DNA from: Enterobacter cancerogenus
Lineage (GTDB): Bacteria > Pseudomonadota > Gammaproteobacteria > Enterobacterales > Enterobacteriaceae
NCBI GenBank assembly: GCA_000773965.1
Contig: JRUP01000011.1
Coordinates: 1 to 64,000 of the forward strand
Reading direction: 5' to 3'
DNA length: 64,000 nt
Below are positions 16,584 through 24,939 of this stretch, piece by piece. A program made the position numbers and the translations under genes. The notes under the pieces are model-generated. The model did not search any database. It was not told the origin of the DNA and saw nothing but the letters and a program-made list of their open reading frames with translations. Every line of letters begins with the position of its first letter. The first letter of the stretch is position 1.

Positions 16584-18509
16584 TCAGAAAGAACTCCAGT
16601 TATCCTCCGGGGAGCTTCCTGCTGTAGCCAGCGCTGTACGCGATTTAAGCGGAGAGAGAACCGGCTTTTTCACGTGGCTTTCAGATTTAGGTATCACCGC
16701 ATCAGCGTTATCCATCAATTTGAACGTGCTGACCAGTTCTGCCATTACGGCGGCCTGCTCGGACATGGACTGGGCTGCACTGGCGGACTCTTCAACCAGC
16801 GCCGCATTCTGCTGCGTCGTAGTGTCAATTTGCCCCATCGCGATATTGATTTGACCAATACCATCGCTTTGTTCGCGGCTGGCATGGGCAATTTCTTCAA
16901 TCAGCTGCGTCATATTGTGGATATCAGACACAATACTGGTCATTCCGTGATCGGCTTTCACAACCAGCTCCCTGCCTGACGTCACGCGTGCAACCGTGTC
17001 ATCAATCAGTGTTTTGATCTCGCGCGCGGCACCCGCGCTGCGCTGCGCCAGACTACGCACTTCGCTGGCGACAACCGCGAAGCCTCTGCCTGATTCTCCC
17101 GCTCGCGCAGCCTCAACAGCGGCATTCAGTGCCAGAATGTTGGTCTGGAAAGCAATGCCGTCAATCACCTTAATAATTTCGGACATTTTCTGCGAATCGT
17201 TCGAGATTTCCTGTATGCGTGTCGAAACATCGTTCATTACGGCACCGTTGTCTCTGACCGCGGAGGCCACGCCACTGACAAACTGGCGTGCCTGCTCAGT
17301 ATTACTGGCGGTATTACTCAGCGTTGACGTCAGCTCTTCTAACGTGGCGGCCGTTTCCTCCAGGCTTGCTGCCTGTTCATCGGTACGAGAGGCCAGGTCA
17401 TTGTTGCCTCCACTGATTTCTCTGGAAGCAAGCGCGATGTTGTTGGCACCTTCACGCACGCGCAGCAGCACGCCCGAGAGTTTTTCAACAAAGCGGTTGA
17501 ATGCCGCTGATATCTGCGCCAGCTCATCTCCGCCACGCACTTCCAGGCGACGCGTCAGATCGCCTTCCCCGGAAGCAACGTCTTCCAGGGCGTCGCGTAA
17601 AATGGCGAGTCGACGCAACTGCTGATTGAACACCAGCCCGGCAATCAGCGCGGTAATAATCAGACTCACCAAGGTGATGAGGATGCTTTCACGTTGCAAT
17701 GTCGTCAGCGATGCCGTCACTTCATCACGATCAACGGCAATCACCAGTGACCACGGCGTCCCTTTTACCGGAGAGGCATAAACGAACTGCTGTTCACCGC
17801 CGATAGTCAGTTCAGCATGTCCGCCCTGACTGGCCAGAGTTTGGATGACCTTGAGGTCGAGTGAAGGTGACAACTCAGTGACCGGCTTGAGAATAAGGTC
17901 TGACTTCGGCGCGGCAATCAATTTACCGCTGCTGTCCACCAGGAATGCAAAGCTCTTCTCCAGTGGATGAATCGCATTCACCGTATTTGAGACGGTATCC
18001 AGGTGCAGATCGCTGCCGATCACACCCAATGTTTTTCCGTTATCCACAATCGGCTGAGCAAAAGTAATGGTCAGCTTGCCGGTTGAGGCATCAACATAGG
18101 GGTCCAGTAACACCGGATGGCCAGCTTTTACCGTTTCCAGATACCACGGACGCTGGCTGCCATCATAGGTGGCTGGCATAGGGTGGACGAACACATGGGA
18201 ATGAGGCTCAGGATAGACGATGTAGGCATCATCGAACTCGCCAGCTTCGATCGCCGCACGCAGAAAAGGGACCGCATCGTCATGACGACCAAAAGCCGTT
18301 TTAATCGAACCGGTGATACGTTGTTTTTCTGCTGCCCAGCCAGCCAGTTCAGCCGCATGAACGCGGGAGAGCTGGCCAATGCGCTCATCAATGCTTTCAA
18401 GTGTCTTTCCACGCACGGTGGTGTAGGTAAAAGTGGCAAGTGCGATAAGGGATACTGCCGTGATGACCACGCTGATAGCGATTAAACGCGAGCGTATTGT
18501 TTTAAACAT
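16584..18509 (-). CDS. methyl-accepting chemotaxis protein with dCache sensor
   Basis: Transmembrane chemoreceptor, 641 aa. TM1 (about 8-30), a periplasmic dCache domain (about 36-270, with [16 protein letters not shown] and [17 protein letters not shown]), TM2 (about 275-298), HAMP, and a cytoplasmic signalling hairpin whose tip reads [20 protein letters not shown]. The C-terminus NWSSF is a variant of the NWETF tether that docks CheR/CheB. The dCache lacks the first Arg of the classic amino-acid motif (DGSQRPWY instead of DPRxRPWY), so an amino-acid ligand is not assured. A sigma-28 promoter and a PurR-type box precede it, next to purine catabolic genes, which makes a purine ligand a reasonable inference. 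GGAAGG precedes the ATG. Confidence 0.87.
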   Translation of the reverse strand: MFKTIRSRLIAISVVITAVSLIALATFTYTTVRGKTLESIDERIGQLSRVHAAELAGWAAEKQRITGSIKTAFGRHDDAVPFLRAAIEAGEFDDAYIVYPEPHSHVFVHPMPATYDGSQRPWYLETVKAGHPVLLDPYVDASTGKLTITFAQPIVDNGKTLGVIGSDLHLDTVSNTVNAIHPLEKSFAFLVDSSGKLIAAPKSDLILKPVTELSPSLDLKVIQTLASQGGHAELTIGGEQQFVYASPVKGTPWSLVIAVDRDEVTASLTTLQRESILITLVSLIITALIAGLVFNQQLRRLAILRDALEDVASGEGDLTRRLEVRGGDELAQISAAFNRFVEKLSGVLLRVREGANNIALASREISGGNNDLASRTDEQAASLEETAATLEELTSTLSNTASNTEQARQFVSGVASAVRDNGAVMNDVSTRIQEISNDSQKMSEIIKVIDGIAFQTNILALNAAVEAARAGESGRGFAVVASEVRSLAQRSAGAAREIKTLIDDTVARVTSGRELVVKADHGMTSIVSDIHNMTQLIEEIAHASREQSDGIGQINIAMGQIDTTTQQNAALVEESASAAQSMSEQAAVMAELVSTFKLMDNADAVIPKSESHVKKPVLSPLKSRTALATAGSSPEDNWSSF

Positions 18510-18599
18510 GTTTTACCTTCCACCCAACTGGATCACATTAGAGGTTTGTTTTTTCCAGAATGCGTCCTGCGTCACTGAAAATACGGAATACGTTCTCTG

Positions 18600-18626
18600 T
18601 TATCGGTAATCCCATCTAAAACTGTA
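18600..18626 (-). promoter_or_regulatory. sigma-28 (FliA) promoter of the dCache chemoreceptor
   Basis: Read on the minus strand: TACAGTTT, an 11-base spacer, ACCGATAA. Against the FliA consensus TAAAGTTT-N11-GCCGATAA this is 7/8 at both boxes with exact spacing, about 90 bases before the start codon. It ties the receptor to the flagellar regulon. Confidence 0.85.
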
Positions 18627-18641
18627 GGGAACCGATTGCGC
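18626..18641 (-). promoter_or_regulatory. PurR-type box abutting the sigma-28 promoter
   Basis: Minus strand GCGCAATCGGTTCCCT fits the PurR consensus ANGCAANCGNTTNCNT at every fixed position but the first. It touches the -35 box of the chemoreceptor promoter. It shares the 12-mer AACCGATTGCGC with the second box before guaD. Binding by PurR or a purine-responsive LacI-family paralogue is inference. Confidence 0.5.
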
Positions 18642-18685
18642 GGTGGAAGAGTATTAAGGCACTAAAAAGGGAAGGGAGTCAGCGC

Positions 18686-18754
18686 GCCCGTCGTCCTGAT
18701 AAAGAGAGACGGGCACACTATACTTAACGAAGCGAGCGCTCAAATGCACTCGCT
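18686..18754 (-). terminator. two hairpins between the tandem chemoreceptor genes
   Basis: GCCCGTC (18686-18692) pairs with GACGGGC (18708-18714), and AGCGAG (18731-18736) with CTCGCT (18749-18754). They follow the stop of the second chemoreceptor in the direction of transcription. Neither has a T-tract, so termination is plausible but not certain. Confidence 0.4.
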
Positions 18755-18762
18755 GATACCGC

Positions 18763-20382
18763 TTAATTTAACGCGACGAGGGACAGCTGATGCGAGTCGG
18801 TATAACGGTCAGTGGCCAATGGCATCGCGTCCTCATCAACCTGGAACTGCGTCACCGACTGCTGCAAATTCACCACCTGCTGTTGCAGTGAGTTGGCAGC
18901 GGTTGCCACTTCAGCCACCAGTGAGGCATTCTGTTGTGTTACACCATCCATCTGCTGGATAGCGATGTTGATCTGCGAGATGCCGCGCGTCTGCTCGCCA
19001 GAGGCCAGCATCACTTCATCCATGATATCGACCACTTTTTTCACATCGAGCATCACTTCATTCATGGTGACGCCAGCATCTTTAACCAGTCCTGAACCCT
19101 GCTCAATATTGCTGAGCGAGTCATTGATCATCAGGCCAATTTCCTTCGCAGCGGTGGCGCTGCGCTGAGCCAGCACCCGAACTTCCGAAGCGACCACAGC
19201 AAAACCGCGTCCCGCTTCTCCTGCACGCGCGGCTTCAACTGCTGCGTTCAAGGCCAGCAGGTTAGTCTGGAAGGCGATGCCGTCAATCACACCGACGATG
19301 TCGCCGATTTTTGCCGAGCTTTTTTCAATGGAACTCATGGTGGTGACCACTTCAGACACTACTGTTGCTCCACGCGAAGCAGAATCTGAAGCCTTCTGCG
19401 ACAATGCGTTAGCTTTGCGCGTGTTGTCCTCATTGTTTTTCACTGTCGCCATAATCTGCTCCATGCTGGATGCCGTCTCATCCAGTGAGGCCGCCTGTTG
19501 CTCAGTACGGCTGGAAAGATCGATATTACCGGTGGCGATCTCTTCTACGCCGGAGCCGATCGCATCGGTGCCACTGCGGACCATCAGCACCATGTTTGCC
19601 AGGCCATCGCGCATACGCTGTACCGCGGCAAACAGTTGCGCAATTTCATTTTTACCGGAGATGTCGATGCGCGCACGTAAGTCACCCTCGGCAATGCGAT
19701 CAAACACATTGATCACATGATTGAGCGGCTTAACGATAAGATTGGTCATCACCGACCAGGCCAGCGCGGCCAACACCAGCGCACAGGCGATACAAAAGTA
19801 CAGCGTAAACGCCATATGCTGAACCCGATCGCTGGAGTCACTATAGGCGACATCAATACTTTTAATTTTAAATGCCACCAGCGCTTTAGAGGCTTTATCA
19901 AAGGCACCGTATAACGCCGTTGATTTCCCTGCACGCTGGCGGTATTCATCAAGTTTGCCTGCTTCGAGCGCGGCAAAAGCCGGATCAATAAACTCTTTCA
20001 TCAGCGCATCGCGTGTGGTGGCCATTTCAGCCGCAATCGGCTTCTCTGCGGAGGATTGTGGATATTTCAGGTATTCCTGCCATTTCGCACTGGCGTTGTC
20101 TATTTTACCTCTGGCGCGTTCAAGAGCGACTTTGGCTTTTTCGGCATCGCCACTGCCCACCAGTGATTCATATAAACGTAAATCCAGTCGTCCACGTAAT
20201 AAAAGTTCTGAGCTTTCATTGAGCGCTACCAGGCCCGGCAAAACTTCAGTATCAACGGTGGCAAAGGATTTGTTACCGGACTGTACGGCAAATAACCCTA
20301 AAATACCGACGAACAGCAATAATGCTGTTAATGAAAAAACCATGATGCTGAGGGCGGTGCGGATCTTTATTCTACGAAACAT
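18763..20382 (-). CDS. methyl-accepting chemotaxis protein with four-helix-bundle sensor
   Basis: Transmembrane chemoreceptor, 539 aa from ATG 20382 ([12 protein letters not shown]), which has AGGGA 8 bases upstream; the longer frame to 20460 adds a non-hydrophobic leader and no RBS. Layout: TM1 (about 10-32), a Tar/Tsr-like helical periplasmic domain (about 35-185), TM2, HAMP, and the signalling hairpin [20 protein letters not shown]. There is no NWETF-type tail, so it depends on other receptors for efficient adaptation. Ligand unknown. No sigma-28 site was seen directly upstream; it may be cotranscribed with the hydrolase gene 118 bases upstream. Confidence 0.88.
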   Translation of the reverse strand: MFRRIKIRTALSIMVFSLTALLLFVGILGLFAVQSGNKSFATVDTEVLPGLVALNESSELLLRGRLDLRLYESLVGSGDAEKAKVALERARGKIDNASAKWQEYLKYPQSSAEKPIAAEMATTRDALMKEFIDPAFAALEAGKLDEYRQRAGKSTALYGAFDKASKALVAFKIKSIDVAYSDSSDRVQHMAFTLYFCIACALVLAALAWSVMTNLIVKPLNHVINVFDRIAEGDLRARIDISGKNEIAQLFAAVQRMRDGLANMVLMVRSGTDAIGSGVEEIATGNIDLSSRTEQQAASLDETASSMEQIMATVKNNEDNTRKANALSQKASDSASRGATVVSEVVTTMSSIEKSSAKIGDIVGVIDGIAFQTNLLALNAAVEAARAGEAGRGFAVVASEVRVLAQRSATAAKEIGLMINDSLSNIEQGSGLVKDAGVTMNEVMLDVKKVVDIMDEVMLASGEQTRGISQINIAIQQMDGVTQQNASLVAEVATAANSLQQQVVNLQQSVTQFQVDEDAMPLATDRYTDSHQLSLVALN

Positions 20383-20500
20383 AACTATTCCCTGAGAACG
20401 TTTAATTGAAAAAGATGAAGGTGTAGTAACAATGAATTTTTTATTAAAAGGGGAAGTCATGAGTGTGACTTCCCGTCAACAGGCGGATTTAACCCAAATA

Positions 20501-21565
20501 CTAAGGCTTAGCGGTCTCGGCTAAAAAGGTCTGAAGTTTTTTATTATAAAACTTTGCTTGCATCATAGTGCCATGGCCGCTGGTTTCAGCACTGGCCGGA
20601 ATAAGCAGTAATTCCGCTTTCTTTATCTTAGGCAATTCACTCTGCAAAATGCCGGTTTCAACCGGATTACGTTCATCATCTGCTGAATTAATAATCAGCA
20701 TTGGTGCGGTAATACGGCTCAATCCAGGCATGGCATTATAATTTGCCGACGAACCCCAGATATAAATGAAGTCGTTGGCATCTGCGGTGACAGGCGCAGC
20801 AAGACGTGCATCCACCAGTTTGTCTGCCAGCGCGCGCGTCGGGGCTTTGTGTTGATAAGCCAGCGTGCCGCCGGTGGTGGCGATACTGAACATGATATTG
20901 GCGGTTTTAAGCGTAGGGGGTTGCTGTTGATAGTTGCCTTCAGCCCAGGCAGGATCGCCTTTGATCGATTCAATCAGCATGCGGCGTAGCATCCAGTTGC
21001 GGCCCGATAACTCATTTGGCTGCGACGCCATCGGGACCAGGGCATCCATCATGCCGGTATATTTTTCACCCCACAGCCACGTCTGCATGCCGCCCATGGA
21101 ATAGCCCATCACCAGGCGTAAATGCGAAATGCCCAAACCTTCTTTAATCAGCCGATATTGTGCTGTCACCATATCGTCGTAATCGTAATGCGGGAAGGCC
21201 ATTCTCAAGCCATCAGAAGGTTTGGATGATTTTCCTGAACCAATGCCTTCCGGGATAATAATAAAATACTTGCTGGCATCCAGCGCCTGTCCCGGGCCAA
21301 ATAACTCCCCGGCAAATCCCGGTGCCAGTAAGGCACTCAGAGGTTGATTGGTTCCGTGCAGTAATAATACCGCTGGTTTATTCTTATCACCTAAAGTAAT
21401 GTAGTGAATGCGCACATCTTTTAATTTTTCACCGCTATTAAAGCTAAATTCTTTTGCGATCCAGTCAGCTTCTGTCGGTGTGGGTAATGAACTGGCTGCG
21501 TGCGTTAAGGGTGATACAGTTAACAGAATGGCACTGGCCACTCCTGATATCATGCGATTAAACAT
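20501..21565 (-). CDS. secreted alpha/beta hydrolase, MetX-like fold
   Basis: Exported alpha/beta hydrolase of 354 aa. A signal peptide covers about residues 1-23 (THA-A). The nucleophile elbow is GYS156MGGMQ, the acid is in NSADDERNP and the histidine in SGHGTM, giving a full Ser-Asp-His triad. The layout, including the LLHGTNQP oxyanion region, resembles the homoserine acetyltransferase-like branch, but signal peptide and periplasmic location argue for hydrolysis, not methionine synthesis. Substrate unknown. It lies upstream of the two chemoreceptors on the same strand. Confidence 0.75.
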   Translation of the reverse strand: MFNRMISGVASAILLTVSPLTHAASSLPTPTEADWIAKEFSFNSGEKLKDVRIHYITLGDKNKPAVLLLHGTNQPLSALLAPGFAGELFGPGQALDASKYFIIIPEGIGSGKSSKPSDGLRMAFPHYDYDDMVTAQYRLIKEGLGISHLRLVMGYSMGGMQTWLWGEKYTGMMDALVPMASQPNELSGRNWMLRRMLIESIKGDPAWAEGNYQQQPPTLKTANIMFSIATTGGTLAYQHKAPTRALADKLVDARLAAPVTADANDFIYIWGSSANYNAMPGLSRITAPMLIINSADDERNPVETGILQSELPKIKKAELLLIPASAETSGHGTMMQAKFYNKKLQTFLAETAKP

Positions 21566-21984
21566 AAACGTCGCTCTTAAGTGATGATATTCCCTGGAAG
21601 GCTGATATTAGTTTTAATAGAGATAAATCCCAATTAATATCAACGGGATTCAAGGAAAAGCAGACAATAATCTTCTTTTTTGAGTTTTAACGAGACGATT
21701 TTTATGCGGTTTTTCTTAGGCTAATACATCCGCATGCCATGACGATGTTTAACATTTCTGTATTAATTCTCTTATTTCATCTGTCTCATCGTATTCCCTC
21801 TCATTTGTTTTCACTATCAGCGCTTCTCAGCACACCCAAATCCTTCCTCTGCCACACCGGAATCTTCCTGAAGTAAAATCTGTGCACTACAAGCGTGCGG
21901 CGCTGCACTTAAATGGCGCGCAGTTCGTGTTGTCATTACGCTTGTTTCCTCAGACATCTCATACCTGACACGCTTTTTATCCCC

Positions 21985-22020
21985 ATGCAATCGGTTGCTT
22001 ATTTTAGCAACCGATTGCGC
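21985..22020. promoter_or_regulatory. tandem PurR-type boxes upstream of guaD
   Basis: ATGCAATCGGTTGCTT (21985-22000) fits the PurR consensus ANGCAANCGNTTNCNT at all fixed positions. TAGCAACCGATTGCGC (22005-22020) keeps the GCAANCGNTTNC core and misses the two end bases. Their centres are 20 bp apart, two helical turns; a weaker third match is centred near 22025. Together they also form an inverted repeat. They sit about 150 bases before guaD and 420 from the divergent hydrolase. The rest of the 606-base gap 21566-22171 is AT-rich, with no gene I can support and no clear -35/-10 pair. Confidence 0.65.
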
Positions 22021-22171
22021 ATTCGATTGCGGTTCCAAAGGGACATGAAATTGAATAAGGCGTGGGTAAGTTATTGATAGATGTCAATATTTTTATAAAT
22101 CGTCATTGGCATAGCATTTGCAATAAACCTTTAAGGCAACTAATTGCACTTTTACTTATCAAGGAACCGTT

Positions 22172-23500
22172 ATGCCTTACGTCTCTGAAACGCTATTGCG
22201 CGCCAGCTTTTTTGATTTCACCGCACTGACTTCTCAGCCCGATGATATCGCTGCGCATGCGCGCTACCTCGAAGACGGTTTGCTGACACTGCGCGAGGGT
22301 AAGGTGGTGTCGCTTGAAAACTGGGAGATTGCAGAAGGGCGCGTTGATGCTGCCACGGTGATCGATCTGCGCGGCAAGCTAATTGTGCCGGGCTTTGTGG
22401 ATACACATATTCACTATCCGCAAACGGAGATGATTGGCGCATTTGGCGAACAGTTGCTGGAGTGGCTAAACCAATATACTTTTCCGGTTGAGAGCCAATA
22501 TCACTGCCCGGATCATGCTGCGCAGATGTCAGCCTTCTTCCTGCAACAGCTGTTGTCTAACGGCACTACCACGGCGCTGGTGTTTGGCACGGTGCACAAA
22601 CAATCGGTCGATGCGCTGTTTCATGCCGCGCAACAGCTGGATATGCGTCTGATTGCCGGAAAAGTGATGATGGACCGCAACGCCCCCGCGTATCTGACAG
22701 AAACGCCGGAAGAGAGCTATCAGGACACGCGTGAACTGATTGAACGCTGGCACCAGCGTGGGCGTTTAAGCTATGCACTGACGCCACGTTTCGCGCCCAC
22801 CTCCTCGCCAGAATTGCTGGAGAAAGTCCGTCAACTGCGCAGCGAGTTCCCGGATACCTGGCTGCACACCCATCTGAGCGAAAATCAGCAGGAAATCGCG
22901 TGGGTCAAATCGCTGTTCCCGGCGCGGGACGGCTATCTCGATGTTTACCACCATCATCAGCTCACCGGAAAGCGCAGCGTCTTTGCACACTGTCTGCATC
23001 TGGAAGAGAACGAGTGGCAATGCCTGCACGACACCGATTCCTCTATCGCATTTTGTCCGACGTCGAACCTGTTTCTTGGCAGTGGCCTGTTCAATATTAA
23101 ACGCTGCTGGCAGCAGGGTGTGCGCATGGGCATCGGCACCGATGTCGGCGCAGGCACCACCTTTAATATGCTGCAAACGCTGGGTGAAGCGTACAAAGTT
23201 GGGCAGTTGCAGCAGTACAAACTCAGCGCCTGCGAAGCCTTTTACCACGCGACGCTGGGCGGCGCGCATGCACTGGACATCGACGATAAAATTGGCAACT
23301 TCATTCCCGGTAAAGAAGCGGATTTCGTGGTGATCGACCCGGCGGTTTCGCCGCTGCAAAAGCTGCGTAGCGCTAATAGCAAAGATATCTGGGAGCGCTT
23401 ATTTGTGATGATGACGCTGGGCGACGACCGCAACATTGCCCAAACCTGGGTTAGCGGCAAACCGGTGTGGCAGCGCGATCGAGAAGAGGCAACGGTATGA
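22172..23500 (+). CDS. guaD: guanine deaminase
   Basis: Cytosolic zinc amidohydrolase that converts guanine to xanthine and ammonia. The 442-aa product has the metal-binding PGFVDTHIH (His79, His81), the EN-loop HTHLSEN, FAHC, and GIGTDVGAGT with the metal Asp, all in GuaD order. AAGGAA precedes the ATG. It is first in an operon with xdhABC and overlaps xdhA by 4 bases, so product xanthine is passed to the encoded xanthine dehydrogenase. Tandem PurR-type boxes lie upstream. Confidence 0.92.
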   Translation: MPYVSETLLRASFFDFTALTSQPDDIAAHARYLEDGLLTLREGKVVSLENWEIAEGRVDAATVIDLRGKLIVPGFVDTHIHYPQTEMIGAFGEQLLEWLNQYTFPVESQYHCPDHAAQMSAFFLQQLLSNGTTTALVFGTVHKQSVDALFHAAQQLDMRLIAGKVMMDRNAPAYLTETPEESYQDTRELIERWHQRGRLSYALTPRFAPTSSPELLEKVRQLRSEFPDTWLHTHLSENQQEIAWVKSLFPARDGYLDVYHHHQLTGKRSVFAHCLHLEENEWQCLHDTDSSIAFCPTSNLFLGSGLFNIKRCWQQGVRMGIGTDVGAGTTFNMLQTLGEAYKVGQLQQYKLSACEAFYHATLGGAHALDIDDKIGNFIPGKEADFVVIDPAVSPLQKLRSANSKDIWERLFVMMTLGDDRNIAQTWVSGKPVWQRDREEATV

Positions 23501-24939
23501 TCCAGTTTCTGCTGAATAATCGGCTGGTCACCGAAACGGCCTTAGACCCGAATCTTACCGTGCTTAACTACCTGCGCAACCATCAACAGCGGCGGGGAAC
23601 CAAAGAGGGCTGCGCGTCAGGTGACTGCGGCGCCTGTACGGTGACGCTGGGAAAAGTGGTGGCGGGGCGAATGCACTATCAGGCCATCAACAGTTGCCTG
23701 ACGCTGGTTAGCAGCCTGCAAGGCAAACAACTGATCACCGTGGAGGATTTGAAACAGGGCCGTGAACTGCATAGCGTGCAGCAGGCGATGGTGGATTGCC
23801 ACGGCTCGCAGTGCGGCTACTGCACGCCGGGCTTTGTCATGTCACTGTTCACTTTGCAGAAAAATACACAGGGCTGGAATCGGCAGCAGGCAGAACAAGC
23901 GCTGGCAGGCAATCTGTGTCGCTGCACGGGTTACCGGCCAATTATGGCCGCCGCACAGCAAGCTTGTGAGCAACCCGCAGAAGATAATTTTACGGTGGAT
24001 GAGTCAGCACTGGTTCAGCGCTTACAGGCGTTGAATAACCGGGAAGTACACATTCTCGAAGCCAACGGCAGTCGCTGTTTCGTTCCCAAAACCCTGGCAC
24101 AATTGGCGACGCTGTATCAGCAGTATCCTGAAGCGCGACTGCTGGCTGGCGGCACCGACCTCACTTTGCAAATTACCCAGCAGTATCAACGTTTACCGCT
24201 GTTAATCGCGTTGGAGCAGGTTGAGGCGTTAAGCGTCTGTTCTGAAGATGATCGAGAGATTCACCTGGGTGCCGCTACGCCGCTTCATTATTGTTATCAT
24301 TTTCTGGCGGCGAGAATTCCTACCTTCAGTGCCACACTGGAGCGCTTTGCATCATTACAGATCCGAAATCAGGGTACGCTCGGCGGCAACATCGGCAACG
24401 CATCGCCGATCGGTGATTGTGCGCCCATGTTGCTGGCACTCAATGCGCGATTGGTGTTGCAGCAAGGAGAAAGCCCACGTGAAGTGCCGCTGGATCAGTT
24501 CTTCACTGGTTACAGGCAAACCGTGTTGCAGCCAGGGGAATTCATTCACTCAATAGTGATACCTAAAGTGACGGTGTCACCTGATTTCGTGGCATGGAAA
24601 GTGGCAAAACGTCTGGATGATGATATTTCGGCGGTGTTTATCGCCATCAACATTCAGCTTAAAGATGGCGTGGTGGTGCAGGCACGACTGGCCTTTGGCG
24701 GCATGGCCGCAACGCCCAAACGGGCAACCGCAGCCGAAGCTGCCCTTAATGGTCAGCCACTGAATCAAGCTTCCATTGAGCAAGCCTGCGCGGCGCTCAG
24801 CCAGGATTTCCAGCCGTTAAGTGATTTCCGCGCCAGCGCCGACTACCGCTTGCAGGTCGCACGCAATCTGCTGCGTCGTTACTACGCGCAAACCTGTGGT
24901 GAACTGACCCTTACCGAGGTGGCGCGCTATGTCTCATAA
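23497..24939 (+). CDS. xdhA: xanthine dehydrogenase, FeS/FAD subunit
   Basis: Fusion of the two [2Fe-2S] domains and the FAD domain of xanthine dehydrogenase, 480 aa. Plant-type cluster: Cys39, Cys44, Cys47, Cys67; second cluster: Cys106, Cys109, Cys141, Cys143 in CGYCTPG and CRCTGYRP. The FAD domain has LAGGTDL and TLGGNIGNASPIGD. ATG 23497 overlaps the guaD stop (ATGA), which fixes the start over the longer frame. Works with XdhB to oxidise hypoxanthine/xanthine to urate with NAD+. Confidence 0.93.
   Translation: MIQFLLNNRLVTETALDPNLTVLNYLRNHQQRRGTKEGCASGDCGACTVTLGKVVAGRMHYQAINSCLTLVSSLQGKQLITVEDLKQGRELHSVQQAMVDCHGSQCGYCTPGFVMSLFTLQKNTQGWNRQQAEQALAGNLCRCTGYRPIMAAAQQACEQPAEDNFTVDESALVQRLQALNNREVHILEANGSRCFVPKTLAQLATLYQQYPEARLLAGGTDLTLQITQQYQRLPLLIALEQVEALSVCSEDDREIHLGAATPLHYCYHFLAARIPTFSATLERFASLQIRNQGTLGGNIGNASPIGDCAPMLLALNARLVLQQGESPREVPLDQFFTGYRQTVLQPGEFIHSIVIPKVTVSPDFVAWKVAKRLDDDISAVFIAINIQLKDGVVVQARLAFGGMAATPKRATAAEAALNGQPLNQASIEQACAALSQDFQPLSDFRASADYRLQVARNLLRRYYAQTCGELTLTEVARYVS

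Noticed and set aside
21817..22038. Minus-strand open frame of 73 codons upstream of guaD
   Set aside because: It runs through the PurR-type boxes, has no RBS or family match, and the region behaves as regulatory DNA.
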